44,984 nt of DNA. Source: Methanobacteriota archaeon. Lineage in GTDB: Archaea > Thermoplasmatota > Poseidoniia > Poseidoniales > Thalassarchaeaceae. The stretch lies in contig PBZE01000006.1 in the NCBI GenBank assembly GCA_002730095.1, forward strand, positions 1 to 44,984, in the 5' to 3' direction. This document shows, one piece after another, positions 28,001 to 34,782 of the stretch; within the stretch, counting starts at the first letter, position 1; each line of letters opens with the position of its first letter. The position numbers and the translations under genes are program-made. The notes beneath the pieces were generated by a model, which worked only from the letters and a program-made list of their open reading frames with translations, had not been told where the DNA came from and did no database searches.

Positions 28001-28889
28001 CGTAAAGGTCACAGTCACCATCAATGACGAAGTCGGTATGCAGGATGGGCCATTGCAGGTTTCATGGGTTTATCTCCGTGGAAACTCACCAGTCGCAGGA
28101 ACAGAGGACAGCGGGGAACTGGTAATGATTTCAGAAGGAGATAGGTCATCATCTGCTAACTGGGCCGACGTCTACCAGTCCCGCTTAGACCTGACCCCTA
28201 ATAATGACATGAGAATTGAGGCAGGAGACGCCATTGCTTTCTGGGTAACTTCGACAGACAAAGCAGGTAATGAGATATCTGGACTCGGTAGTGAGTCTGC
28301 TCCAAAGGTTCCAGCACTAAGGATAATGGAATTCCTAGGAGAATATGTCAGATCTGTCTCATCACCGACAGCTCCACTGATGAATGAGATAGTTACGATC
28401 GAAACATTCTGGGAGAACTCCGGGAAGAGAGATGGATCATTGGTAGTCGGGCTCTACGAACTAATCTATGAGGTAGACGCCAATGGTGAGTCGACAGAGA
28501 GATGGCAACCATCCTTGACTACTGCCCAGACTCCAGATATGGAGATACAGCTAGCAGCGGAATCTACGAGCGTCAGAGTCTCGTTCAAGTGGGAAGCAAC
28601 CGCACCTGGGCAACCAAATCTATACATTGTAACAGATGTGGATGGAGATGGCAGTATAGGAGAGAATGACTTCAATGCAGCTGATATAGCCATTGGAGGA
28701 ATTAGCGTGACTCCCCCACCAAGTACAGATGAAGGCTCTACAGACAGTGCCATCATGATGATTGGAGGAATAGCAATAGTCGCGATAGGCGCCATAGGTT
28801 TCCTGATGAGTCGTAGAGGTAGTGATGAAGACATGTACTACGAAGATGATGACTATGAATACTATGACGAAGAGGAAGAAGACTACTAG
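22020..28889 (+). CDS. Giant secreted surface protein with C-terminal membrane anchor and acidic tyrosine-rich tail
   Basis: About 2289 residues, beginning with a standard signal peptide (MSNNRRRLAGALVLLMLLAP, ending TNA). I choose the ATG at 22020, which has GAGG five bases upstream, over the track ATG at 21996. The ectodomain is beta-rich, full of Gly, Ser, Asn and aromatic residues, with carbohydrate- or MAM-like jelly-roll segments (for example CIELSNNNGVSWTDIS and SGWHIDNVGIKQG, each followed by further sheets) and later Ig-like modules. Paired cysteines occur in the first third. A helix of ~20 residues near the end (IMMIGGIAIVAIGAIGFLM) precedes SRRG and a 20-residue tail of Asp, Glu and Tyr. 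This is an archaeal cell-surface protein; binding partner unknown. It stands alone downstream of tRNA-Thr. Confidence 0.85.
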   Translation: MSNNRRRLAGALVLLMLLAPITNAATTSWAGPSTVNTSGGETTLTGFRAPGNATIMDGWAHITDSPMAASQTPGDVMDIFVLENGTASGTTTDYRNGNLTLVDDQSLNTITDFDRGNYSIVMNSDYDPGPEEIIRLKFENSSGYTPHLSCGGLKGYNLTSGYDDNKNGQLDPNEVIDTDYLCTTNQTVQGGNGRAQNGTVVNGSFQYTQLPLAEGDANCPFGGKSVTYGNDYGYYYDDDTSLNATETDGTLYYCNRDTYWAATNLDLGGTINGAEQTLSFGVIPAQASQGSVVMATKPGTGIGAGNDTWITIPSFSVPSYNLRNNYFLSFDHWYHLDGSNGGAWLEYRAGGDGNPWTWIATDGGYPSYIDSTNIDVNGAPTGQLPVFTGATHSGWQSETLNLSNLFSDPNLNNSVSVEFRFRVWTSSTSAVVPGLFIDDVKYSNAGNGQGVWHHGCDVNNWYYGLYGSSCYYSNNALGYLTVPIDLYNVTDLEFDVHWDLEGSGWDNACIELSNNNGVSWTDISSTGSSSSTTQCRSRAGNIPGSSGYADKDGNIPTLTYGTGSTSTDDSGGMVTISNSVPAANQVNGSLLRFVVQTDASVQYGNPGGNNDPDSREGFSVFAYRTMDWIGDPINAYTIPANATTSGTNDWQFLTLNSGYIDVVHNFEDSTVSSPESDSEPGYTNMYRYSSSSMQACGTERCKWVVSEPSSLYGPQSANSFPYMYKIGVNGGTDQFYESSLVTPQYTVSNIGESSFAWDMSVCLDYGTGAYVYVGGALWMRVNGGQWQHVDHPSYTDRQYSSTSISYTINDGQEIWTRVHCNSNDWDSYEVDLSQYKGDDVQFKFAMGARFSDANSGWHIDNVGIKQGNFSQPGSWTSPIFSISGDDSFNRGLIEVDGSSDDYVNHTLTGTIIDANSGNPIPGYSDLTFPISLAGVDSETHSSLRLIVEMDTTNPLASPMLEYIRIGGKRLLTADMMGVNGWQMTNVDRVDGLINATTISGTITSDYLHSVRPIKALTFGGNSSTSVQIEVFDEGGNSIGSTSKGGSVLFPTPRTGYSLEVTLPTNGYIDRLEISHLYGEPASDIEIDFVDDDILDWSFPNQLARGHYAWQTNLLGSQSVGSSEGTKSVTMNVGPNPTSAYAIVPTSGYVNTGLITLLSDSDGFESSVDIDVSGVSFSTGSNTERFTSELNSYQISAINSLSSGWSDTGTDRDWRVVEFALTSSQTQTVTLTGLALGYTMFENVSDISGPISQYHSDNTQGDTPPVEIAIPVTISSSTGSVSIDGDLIYDYIMTNRDFQVPNTLYPDGNINEIETAHHHLNDNSLLAAIELTGTASDGQVISFRADNGDDGLWGMGSDPVTFTQISGSSVAPLDTSQSYVEMVTHSDGYDDVVVNWMFDINWNWDDVESIRWVSTALDEYGEFVWPSVSFSGQGNAKAVENDLQIESFEVRDEYDRLLSNQFSTFYPFPVKSTNDVIVSGTVRFQDASDARPMATDFLVGLNMSGSLYSMTMGDNGSFETTVDWLSSSIAGSEVTLSPLMITVGPSGSTVGAVDTTGAPPQTSIIVDSNAPIAGPLQVNTPSGLQDAHGKVWDPTVPLSLFITIDEPEARGESITLHYWRESTDDTNMDGIADEDEYLSQTQPLSSGMTGQQQVNFIGIDVSAQDFNSPVHFYVEGTDWAGLTYQEGGTGGAVGAGNSWASVIVATDEPTSIKNSGFSMDSEIGFLMAGQSHIFTMQIEEANGINTLDNVTIMLCGDGPSNLGKMSYDPSRGTLWSSPDSMVTPISVQTQDVTAIVTELSVIFELSWDYPWEEDQLSCKPSVSILDDLNTVDFKNNIGELSWQLDNKFMALPDTIIDMTEPVMESIDGQLFLRQGDEFSISGSIVYAGSGMPITDIPEGLTVEAAVVYGSQTVTSDADVTAESRFTITMPLPDRVPLNPYMGISVNVENVPGLGSSTANEDYSVVVDSRSPTALFDQITYPDSSLTIIESDMVDNVKVTVTINDEVGMQDGPLQVSWVYLRGNSPVAGTEDSGELVMISEGDRSSSANWADVYQSRLDLTPNNDMRIEAGDAIAFWVTSTDKAGNEISGLGSESAPKVPALRIMEFLGEYVRSVSSPTAPLMNEIVTIETFWENSGKRDGSLVVGLYELIYEVDANGESTERWQPSLTTAQTPDMEIQLAAESTSVRVSFKWEATAPGQPNLYIVTDVDGDGSIGENDFNAADIAIGGISVTPPPSTDEGSTDSAIMMIGGIAIVAIGAIGFLMSRRGSDEDMYYEDDDYEYYDEEEEDY

Positions 28890-28965
28890 TGACTTTACCC
28901 GAAGTATGGGAAAAAGATCGCCAAATAACGGTCTCCACCTCTTGTGTTTATAGGCCATGTGTCAA

Positions 28966-28973
28966 TTTATTTT
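28966..28973 (+). terminator. T-rich candidate terminator of the giant surface gene
   Basis: TTTATTTT lies 77 bp after the stop codon. Archaeal transcription often ends at such T tracts without a preceding hairpin. Confidence 0.35.
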
Positions 28974-28991
28974 CTGAGGGAACTCCCTCAG
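28974..28991 (+). promoter_or_regulatory. Perfect 8-bp dyad before a small ORF
   Basis: CTGAGGGA and TCCCTCAG are exact inverted repeats around AC. The dyad ends 18 bp before the ATG of the 53-codon ORF. It could be an operator, a leader hairpin, or part of termination of the upstream gene. Confidence 0.45.
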
Positions 28992-29009
28992 ATGGGATGC
29001 GTGGGGTAA

Positions 29010-29171
29010 ATGGACGATAGTTTGTCATTGGAAGAACTAAGGGAAGAAATCGACGATTTGAGGGAGCTGGTCAAGACCTTGCTGACAATAATCATGGAAG
29101 AGGCGGATGGCGTTCAATCTGGTGCAGCACCATCAATTCCCCATCAGCCAAAGCGCGGCTATTGTATGTGA
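29010..29171 (+). CDS. Small acidic coiled-coil protein (53 residues)
   Basis: The frame MDDSLSLEELREEIDDLREL continues VKTLLTIIMEEADG, a heptad-patterned amphipathic helix, then a short Pro/Gly tail ending GYCM. It is below the length cutoff of the supplied track. Support for a real gene: strong helix periodicity, a stop codon exactly abutting the convergent glycosylase gene, and GTGGGG shortly before the ATG. It may be a small dimeric or oligomeric regulator or an assembly partner. No family is recognised. Confidence 0.6.
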   Translation: MDDSLSLEELREEIDDLRELVKTLLTIIMEEADGVQSGAAPSIPHQPKRGYCM

Positions 29172-29798
29172 TCAGTATTCTACAGGTTCTGGATCAACTG
29201 TTCTCCACATGAAACAACAGGCCACAGTACGCCATGGCTTCCACTTTTCTGAGATAGAATACAACTCCTCTCTGGACATCCTTTCTCCAGAGTTGTACGA
29301 TTTTTCAATTCCCCTGATCATTCCTATATCTCCAATTGGAAAGACATCAGGACGGAGTAGGGTGAAAATCAGTATCATCTCTGCAGTCCACCTACCTACT
29401 CCTCTCAACTTTATCAGCTTCTCTATTATTTCTTCATCGCTCATCTCTTCCCATTCTAAAGAACCGTAATCGGACCATGACTCAGATATTCCCACAACAT
29501 ATTCCGCCTTTCTCTGAGACAGGCCACAACTTCTCAACTCATCGATATCAACAGACAAAATATTCCCCGGTTCAATATCGCCTATCTTCTCGCAGAATCT
29601 AGACCAGACTGTAGAAGCCGCCTTGACAGAAATCTGTTGACCGATCACCGATCTGATCAATGTGTAAAATAAATCTCCCCTAGAAACCAATTCTAAATCA
29701 TCGAATTTATTCATTATCTCGGATAGTACAATATCATTTCTGGACAACTCAATTTTAGCCGTGCCCCAATAGTCTGGCTTATCCCCCTGCAGTGGCAT
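29172..29798 (-). CDS. HhH-GPD DNA glycosylase, AlkA-like (3-methyladenine DNA glycosylase II)
   Basis: This base-excision repair enzyme would remove alkylated bases from DNA. The 208-residue protein shows YTLIRSVIGQQISVKAAST at ~45-63, the helix-hairpin-helix LIKLRGVGRWTAEMIL, and DVFPIGDIG with the catalytic Asp. Lack of a C-terminal cysteine cluster argues against endonuclease III or MutY, and the QQIS...RWTAEM pattern is that of AlkA. It lacks the N-terminal TBP-like domain of E. coli AlkA, as many short archaeal/bacterial relatives do. It is convergent with the 53-residue ORF and divergent from the His-rich secreted protein. Confidence 0.88.
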   Translation of the reverse strand: MPLQGDKPDYWGTAKIELSRNDIVLSEIMNKFDDLELVSRGDLFYTLIRSVIGQQISVKAASTVWSRFCEKIGDIEPGNILSVDIDELRSCGLSQRKAEYVVGISESWSDYGSLEWEEMSDEEIIEKLIKLRGVGRWTAEMILIFTLLRPDVFPIGDIGMIRGIEKSYNSGERMSREELYSISEKWKPWRTVACCFMWRTVDPEPVEY

Positions 29799-29848
29799 GG
29801 TGGCTGGAGCGCCTAATGGTTCAAGACTACTGGCCTTCTCCCACCTCC

Positions 29849-30337
29849 ATGAAAGCGGAAAACATTGTACTATCTACAGTGGCTATTTTTACGTTGGCAT
29901 TTATCCTCTTAACTCTGAACTCAACTGACTCCCCTGAGGAGGGAAACAATTGGCAGATTGCGAATGTCTGTCTCGCTGACCACAATTCTCTTTCCACACA
30001 TGATCACGCTCAGCTTGTAATCGTGATTAACGGAACTGAGGTTGATATAGAGTCTAACATCGGCATCGGCGACCCAGATTGTAATGGAATGAAGGGCATT
30101 CACACTCATGACAATACAGGGAGATTGCATATCGAAACCCCAAGTCCGATGCCCGCCCCCCTGGGCGCATTTTTCGAAATCTGGGGTGAGTCATTCAGTG
30201 AAGACGAGATTATGGGCCATAAGTCGGATCAAAGCCATGAGATAATCCTCACTGTAAATGGCGAGGTCAACCAACTATATGACGAATACAGAATGCAAGA
30301 CGGAGATCAGATTCACATAGAATTCAGGGAGATTTGA
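29849..30337 (+). CDS. Membrane-anchored or secreted histidine-rich protein of unknown function
   Basis: From the ATG at 29849 the protein has 162 residues: MKAENIVLSTVAIFTLAFIL is a signal anchor, followed by an outer domain with THDHAQLVIVINGTEVDIES, then GIGDPDCNGMKGIHTHDNTG, RLHIETP and LGAFFEIWGES. I recognise this HxH...HTHDxTGxxHIE...FFxxWG pattern as a family found in other archaea and bacteria, without an assigned role as far as I know. The clustered histidines and single cysteine suggest a metal site; that is inference. The track start at 29792 would overlap the divergent glycosylase, so the later ATG is preferred. The last third is a ubiquitin-like-looking strand pattern ending QIHIEFREI. 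Confidence 0.72.
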   Translation: MKAENIVLSTVAIFTLAFILLTLNSTDSPEEGNNWQIANVCLADHNSLSTHDHAQLVIVINGTEVDIESNIGIGDPDCNGMKGIHTHDNTGRLHIETPSPMPAPLGAFFEIWGESFSEDEIMGHKSDQSHEIILTVNGEVNQLYDEYRMQDGDQIHIEFREI

Positions 30338-31807
30338 TTACCCCTTAATGACCGAAATCGGCCTCAGCCTGGCAACAGGTCTTGCAAGTCCTGCCTGATT
30401 AGTTAAAGAAATCACTTCATCGACGTTCTTGTAGGCGTCAGGGGCTTCCTCTGAAAGTACATTTGGCGTCTTAGCCCTAACATGGATACCTTTAGACTCT
30501 AGATCAGAGATAAGGGAACCAGAGTCTATAGATTTCCTTGCAGCAGTCCTTGAAAGCCTCCTTCCCGCTCCATGGCAGGATGATGAGAAAGCGTCATTCC
30601 CTCCTTTCACTGGACCTGCAAGTACCCATGAGGCTGTCCCCATGTCACCTGGTACAAGAACCGGCTGTCCCAAACTGAACTTAGAAGACAGCTCTGGGTT
30701 ATCTCCCCCTAGGGCTCTAGTTGCACCCTTCCTGTGTACTGCACAGGTGCAGTTTTTTCCATGTATGACATGATCTTCAATCTTAGCGATGTTATGGCTG
30801 ACGTCATATACCAATTCCAACTCTCCATCCGCCGAATACTCATTTCTCAGAACCTCTCTGAGTCTCTGGGTTAGTGCGGATCTATTCGCGAATGCGAAAT
30901 TTCCTGCAGCACACATCGCGTCAAAATAAGAAGCCCCCTCGGAACTATGGATTGGGGCGGATGCCAACTGTCGATCAGGGACTGAAAATCCCCATTTCTC
31001 AGAATACCATGAGTCTCCTGACTTGGAGTATTCCTTCTCTATGTTGGCAACGTGTTCGGAGCAAACCTGGTGCCCAAGCCCCCTTGATCCAGAATGAATC
31101 ATCGCTGTGATCTGCCCGACTCTCAGTCCGAAGGCTTCAGCAGCTCTCTCGTCAACTACTCTGTCTACTACCTGAAGCTCGAGGAAATGATTGCCAGATC
31201 CCAAAGTCCCAAGTGAGGTTGAACCTCTCTTCATGGCCTTGTGCCCCACATTCCAATCTTCACTTTCAAGGAATCCATTCGATTCAATATTTGCTAAATC
31301 CCTCTCTTCCGCAAGGCCTAGTTCTACAGCCGCCGAAGCCCCGCCAGAGAGAATTGAGTCTAACTCTGTATTTCCGAGTTGGACGCCCCCCTTCCTACTG
31401 GCCCCAGCAGGAATGTTATTCGATAACTCTTCAGCTAGAGATTTCGCATCAATGTCATCTATATGTAATTCTGTAGAACAAAGTCTGACGCCACAATTAA
31501 TATCGAATCCAACACCACCTGGTGAGATAGACCCGCCCTGATCCCCCCATTCGATATCAGTGGCCACTACTCCCCCTATCGGGAAGCCATAGCCAAAGTG
31601 CCAATCTGCCATGGCCCAAGCGTCACCAACTATTCCCGGCATACTGGCTGTATTCACAAGTTGGGCTGGCGATCTATCGTCTGAATGCCCTAACATGTGC
31701 ATCTCATCAGAAACCAGAACCGCATCAGTGAGCATTCTGCCATGCTTGGAAATCCTCATTCTACCGGGTCCGTCCGGCGACAAATAGTTCCTCCACGACT
31801 CCTCCAT
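30338..31807 (-). CDS. rtcB: RNA-splicing ligase RtcB
   Basis: RtcB joins RNA 2',3'-cyclic phosphate ends to 5'-OH ends using GTP and Mn2+, completing tRNA splicing in archaea and repairing RNA. The 489-residue protein has AMADWHFGYGFPIGGV, PGGVGFDINCGVR (metal-binding Cys ~105), GTLGSGNHFLELQ, MIHSGSRGLGHQ, and SSCHGAGRRLSR around the GMP-linked histidine region. No intein interrupts it. Its ATG shares CATG with an upstream ATG of the AlaRS frame. Its protein activator, archease, is encoded about 8.4 kb away in this window. Identification is certain. Confidence 0.97.
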   Translation of the reverse strand: MEESWRNYLSPDGPGRMRISKHGRMLTDAVLVSDEMHMLGHSDDRSPAQLVNTASMPGIVGDAWAMADWHFGYGFPIGGVVATDIEWGDQGGSISPGGVGFDINCGVRLCSTELHIDDIDAKSLAEELSNNIPAGASRKGGVQLGNTELDSILSGGASAAVELGLAEERDLANIESNGFLESEDWNVGHKAMKRGSTSLGTLGSGNHFLELQVVDRVVDERAAEAFGLRVGQITAMIHSGSRGLGHQVCSEHVANIEKEYSKSGDSWYSEKWGFSVPDRQLASAPIHSSEGASYFDAMCAAGNFAFANRSALTQRLREVLRNEYSADGELELVYDVSHNIAKIEDHVIHGKNCTCAVHRKGATRALGGDNPELSSKFSLGQPVLVPGDMGTASWVLAGPVKGGNDAFSSSCHGAGRRLSRTAARKSIDSGSLISDLESKGIHVRAKTPNVLSEEAPDAYKNVDEVISLTNQAGLARPVARLRPISVIKG

Positions 31808-31898
31808 GGCATCGCGTTACATACACAACCTTTCAAGGCCACGTAACAATTTGAACAATCGAATTCAAGTCAAACCCTTCGATGCATGGCCGGGGGAG

Positions 31899-34778
31899 AT
31901 GACATTGGCGTTCGGAGAGATTGATATTCCCTACTGGGAAGACTCGGGCCATGAATTGAAAATCTGTAAAGTTTCAGGACTTAGATTCTGGACCCGAGAT
32001 AGCAGCAGAGAAACCTGCGGAGACACCTCCGAAGACCCTTACACGTTCATAGGAAATCCAATAATCAAGGGATTCAACTCCACAGGTAAGAAATTAAAGG
32101 ACGAGATGAGGGAGGCCTTCCTAGGATTCTTCGACTCCAGAGGCCATACTAGAATAGACCCCTACCCAGTTATCGCAAGATGGAGAGATGATATCCACCT
32201 CACTATAGCCAGCATCGCCGATTTTCAGCCTCATGTTACCAGTGGACTGGTCCCTCCCCCTGCAAATCCTCTAGGTATTAGCCAACCTTGTATCAGATTA
32301 ACCGATGTGGCAGCAGTAGGGCGGTCGGGAAGGCACTTATCCACATTTGAGATGATGGCCCACCACGCATTTAACAGGCCGTTGGAAGGAGATGTGATTT
32401 ACTGGATCGACCAATGTGTACGTTACTGTGACGAGCTTTTAGTCGAAGCATTGGGAATTGATCCAGAATCAATTACCTACGTAGAGAATCCATGGTCAGG
32501 GGGAGGGAACGCCGGGCCAGCACTAGAGGTAATAGTTGGGGGCCTAGAACTCGCCACTCTGGTCTTCATGAACTTGGAGGAGAGGGAGGACGGAGAGATT
32601 TCCATCAAGGGCCAAAGATATGCCGAGATGGACCTTCAGATCATCGATACCGGTTATGGACTGGAAAGATTTTGTTGGGCGGCAGCAGGAACTCCGACGA
32701 TATACGAAGCGATTTACCCGGAGTCTATTGACTGGCTCAAGTCAATATCAGGCTTCGACGATTTCCTAGAATCTCTGCAATTGGAAGTTGAGATCGAAGA
32801 CCTATTAGGGGAGCTATCAAGACTGGCAGGGATACTGAATATCGATGTTGGAACCGATGTAGACGCACTGTACCTAAAACTCAGTGAGAGGCTCTCTGAA
32901 AGGGGAATGGACATCTCAATTAATGACCTCAAGAAAGTTACTGAGCCACTTTCCTCAATTTATGCAATTCCAGATCACATGCATGCAATCTGTAACATGT
33001 TAGGGGATGGATTAGTTCCTAGTAACAGCAAAGCTGGTTACTTAGTCAGGATGTTAGTGAGGAGGGTATGTAGGATGAAGGATTCCCTTTCCATTCCTGC
33101 AAGTCTTTCCGAGCTGGGACTTCACCATATGGGCACACATCTGGACATGGATAGTTTCGTACAGTCCAAAGAGGGAATCATCGAGATTCTAGAACTAGAG
33201 GAGGAAAGATATCATCAGATGCTAAGGAAGGGAATTGCTGCGGTGAATACGGCTCTGAAAGAAGTTCCAAAGGAAGCCAGCCAAATGGACGATGAGATAT
33301 TATTCCGACTGTCCGAAGAAAGAGGACTCAATCCAGAGATGGTCATCTCAATTGCTAGTGAGCTTGGCTGGGCCAATCTTTCCGTCAGAGTCGGTTTCAC
33401 TGCCGATATGGCTGCTAGGAATGCTATGATGACTAAAGCTGCTTCAAAGGAAAAGGCCGGAACTGATATTTTTATTGTTGATGGTTTGGAACGGACAAAA
33501 CTCGATTTCTATGAAGATACCACGGCCACTGAATTCTCCGCCCTAGTCATCGATTGCTTCCCCCTTACTGATGAAATGATGTCGCGAATTACATTTTCCT
33601 CTGAGGTAATTTCTGTCCCTACTCATGTAGTAGTTACCGATAGGACTCTATTCTACCCTGAGGGCGGCGGGCAACTTGGTGATCAAGGGGTTCTGGTTCA
33701 GGGAGATATCATTTCAAACGTACTCGACACTAAATCCCAACAAGGCGTTGTCCTCCATTTTACAGACGCGCCCCTGGACATAGCTCCAGTCAAGGGACAG
33801 TTAGACCACGAAAGGAGGAAGCAACTGATGGATCACCACACCGCCGTTCATATCGTAGGAGGGGCTGCAAGGATAGTATTGGGCCCTCACGTTTGGCAGG
33901 CCGGATCAAACAAAGGGGCCAGATATGCCAGACTTGACATCACTCATCACTCAAGATTGAGTAGGGAGGAAATTGAGGTAATAGAAGACAGGGCGAATCA
34001 GATATTAGAATCCAATTATAAAATCACCAAAGAGGTATTGGAAAGAGCAGAAGCAGATAAGAAATACGGATTCGACATTTATCAGGGAGGGCCACCTAAG
34101 CACGAAGTAATCAGGGTGATCAGTATCGGCGACTTTGATGTTCAGGCATGTGGGGGAACGCATCATGATCAAACCTCCAAAATTGGAGAGTTAAGGATAA
34201 TCAAGTCCAGTCAGGTACAAGACGGGGTGGAGCGTCTGCAAATCGTGGCAGGGGAGACGTCTAGGGAGAACTCGAGGAGGCAGGAGCGTATTCTTAGCGA
34301 AGCTTCGGATATTTTGGGAGTCCAATCTGAAGATCTCCCAAAAGCCGTATCAAGGTTCTTCGAAGAGTGGAAATCACAACAGAAGAAGATCGAATCACTA
34401 GAGTCTGAAATCGTTAGACTAAGGACTAGTGGCGGAGGTACAGACTCTGTAGAATTAGATGGGGTGAGGTATGTTGTTATGGAGGTCGAAGGCGATATGA
34501 AACAGATGATGACAATGCTTTCTCAACTGACCAGAGATCCGAAGAGGCCAACGCTGGCAATATTGGGCACCAAGGCAGGTGGTGGCAAGATCATCGTCGC
34601 ATCCACAGAAGGGTCAATCGCTGCAGACAGGCACAATGCCGTTGAGATACTGAATGCCATCTCCGGACATATAGATGGAGGAGGCGGAGGGAGGCCAACA
34701 ATGGCTCAAGGAGGAGGGACCAATGGAGAAGGAATCCCCAATGCCCTAAAGGAAGCAAAAACCCTTCTCGGATTGTGA
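31899..34778 (+). CDS. alaS: Alanyl-tRNA synthetase, archaeal type
   Basis: AlaRS charges tRNA-Ala and edits mischarged serine and glycine. The archaeal form is recognised by the N-terminal CKVSGLRFWTRDSSRETCGD followed by FIGNP, the catalytic core VIARWRDDIHLTIASIADFQPH, and GGNAGPALEV. The editing domain shows HHTAVHIVGG and ACGGTHHDQT, and the C-Ala glycine-rich end reads GGGGGRPTMAQGGG. I place the start at 31899 (MTLAFGEIDIPYW), matching archaeal relatives; the track start at 31806 adds 31 unlike residues and would overlap RtcB's start codon. That leaves 91 bp for two divergent promoters. The result is 959 residues. The aminotransferase starts 4 nt after its stop. Confidence 0.94.
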   Translation: MTLAFGEIDIPYWEDSGHELKICKVSGLRFWTRDSSRETCGDTSEDPYTFIGNPIIKGFNSTGKKLKDEMREAFLGFFDSRGHTRIDPYPVIARWRDDIHLTIASIADFQPHVTSGLVPPPANPLGISQPCIRLTDVAAVGRSGRHLSTFEMMAHHAFNRPLEGDVIYWIDQCVRYCDELLVEALGIDPESITYVENPWSGGGNAGPALEVIVGGLELATLVFMNLEEREDGEISIKGQRYAEMDLQIIDTGYGLERFCWAAAGTPTIYEAIYPESIDWLKSISGFDDFLESLQLEVEIEDLLGELSRLAGILNIDVGTDVDALYLKLSERLSERGMDISINDLKKVTEPLSSIYAIPDHMHAICNMLGDGLVPSNSKAGYLVRMLVRRVCRMKDSLSIPASLSELGLHHMGTHLDMDSFVQSKEGIIEILELEEERYHQMLRKGIAAVNTALKEVPKEASQMDDEILFRLSEERGLNPEMVISIASELGWANLSVRVGFTADMAARNAMMTKAASKEKAGTDIFIVDGLERTKLDFYEDTTATEFSALVIDCFPLTDEMMSRITFSSEVISVPTHVVVTDRTLFYPEGGGQLGDQGVLVQGDIISNVLDTKSQQGVVLHFTDAPLDIAPVKGQLDHERRKQLMDHHTAVHIVGGAARIVLGPHVWQAGSNKGARYARLDITHHSRLSREEIEVIEDRANQILESNYKITKEVLERAEADKKYGFDIYQGGPPKHEVIRVISIGDFDVQACGGTHHDQTSKIGELRIIKSSQVQDGVERLQIVAGETSRENSRRQERILSEASDILGVQSEDLPKAVSRFFEEWKSQQKKIESLESEIVRLRTSGGGTDSVELDGVRYVVMEVEGDMKQMMTMLSQLTRDPKRPTLAILGTKAGGGKIIVASTEGSIAADRHNAVEILNAISGHIDGGGGGRPTMAQGGGTNGEGIPNALKEAKTLLGL

Positions 34779-34782
34779 GAAA

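Noticed and set aside
30338-31807. Intein in rtcB
   Set aside because: The frame is the normal ~480-490 residues with all motifs uninterrupted.
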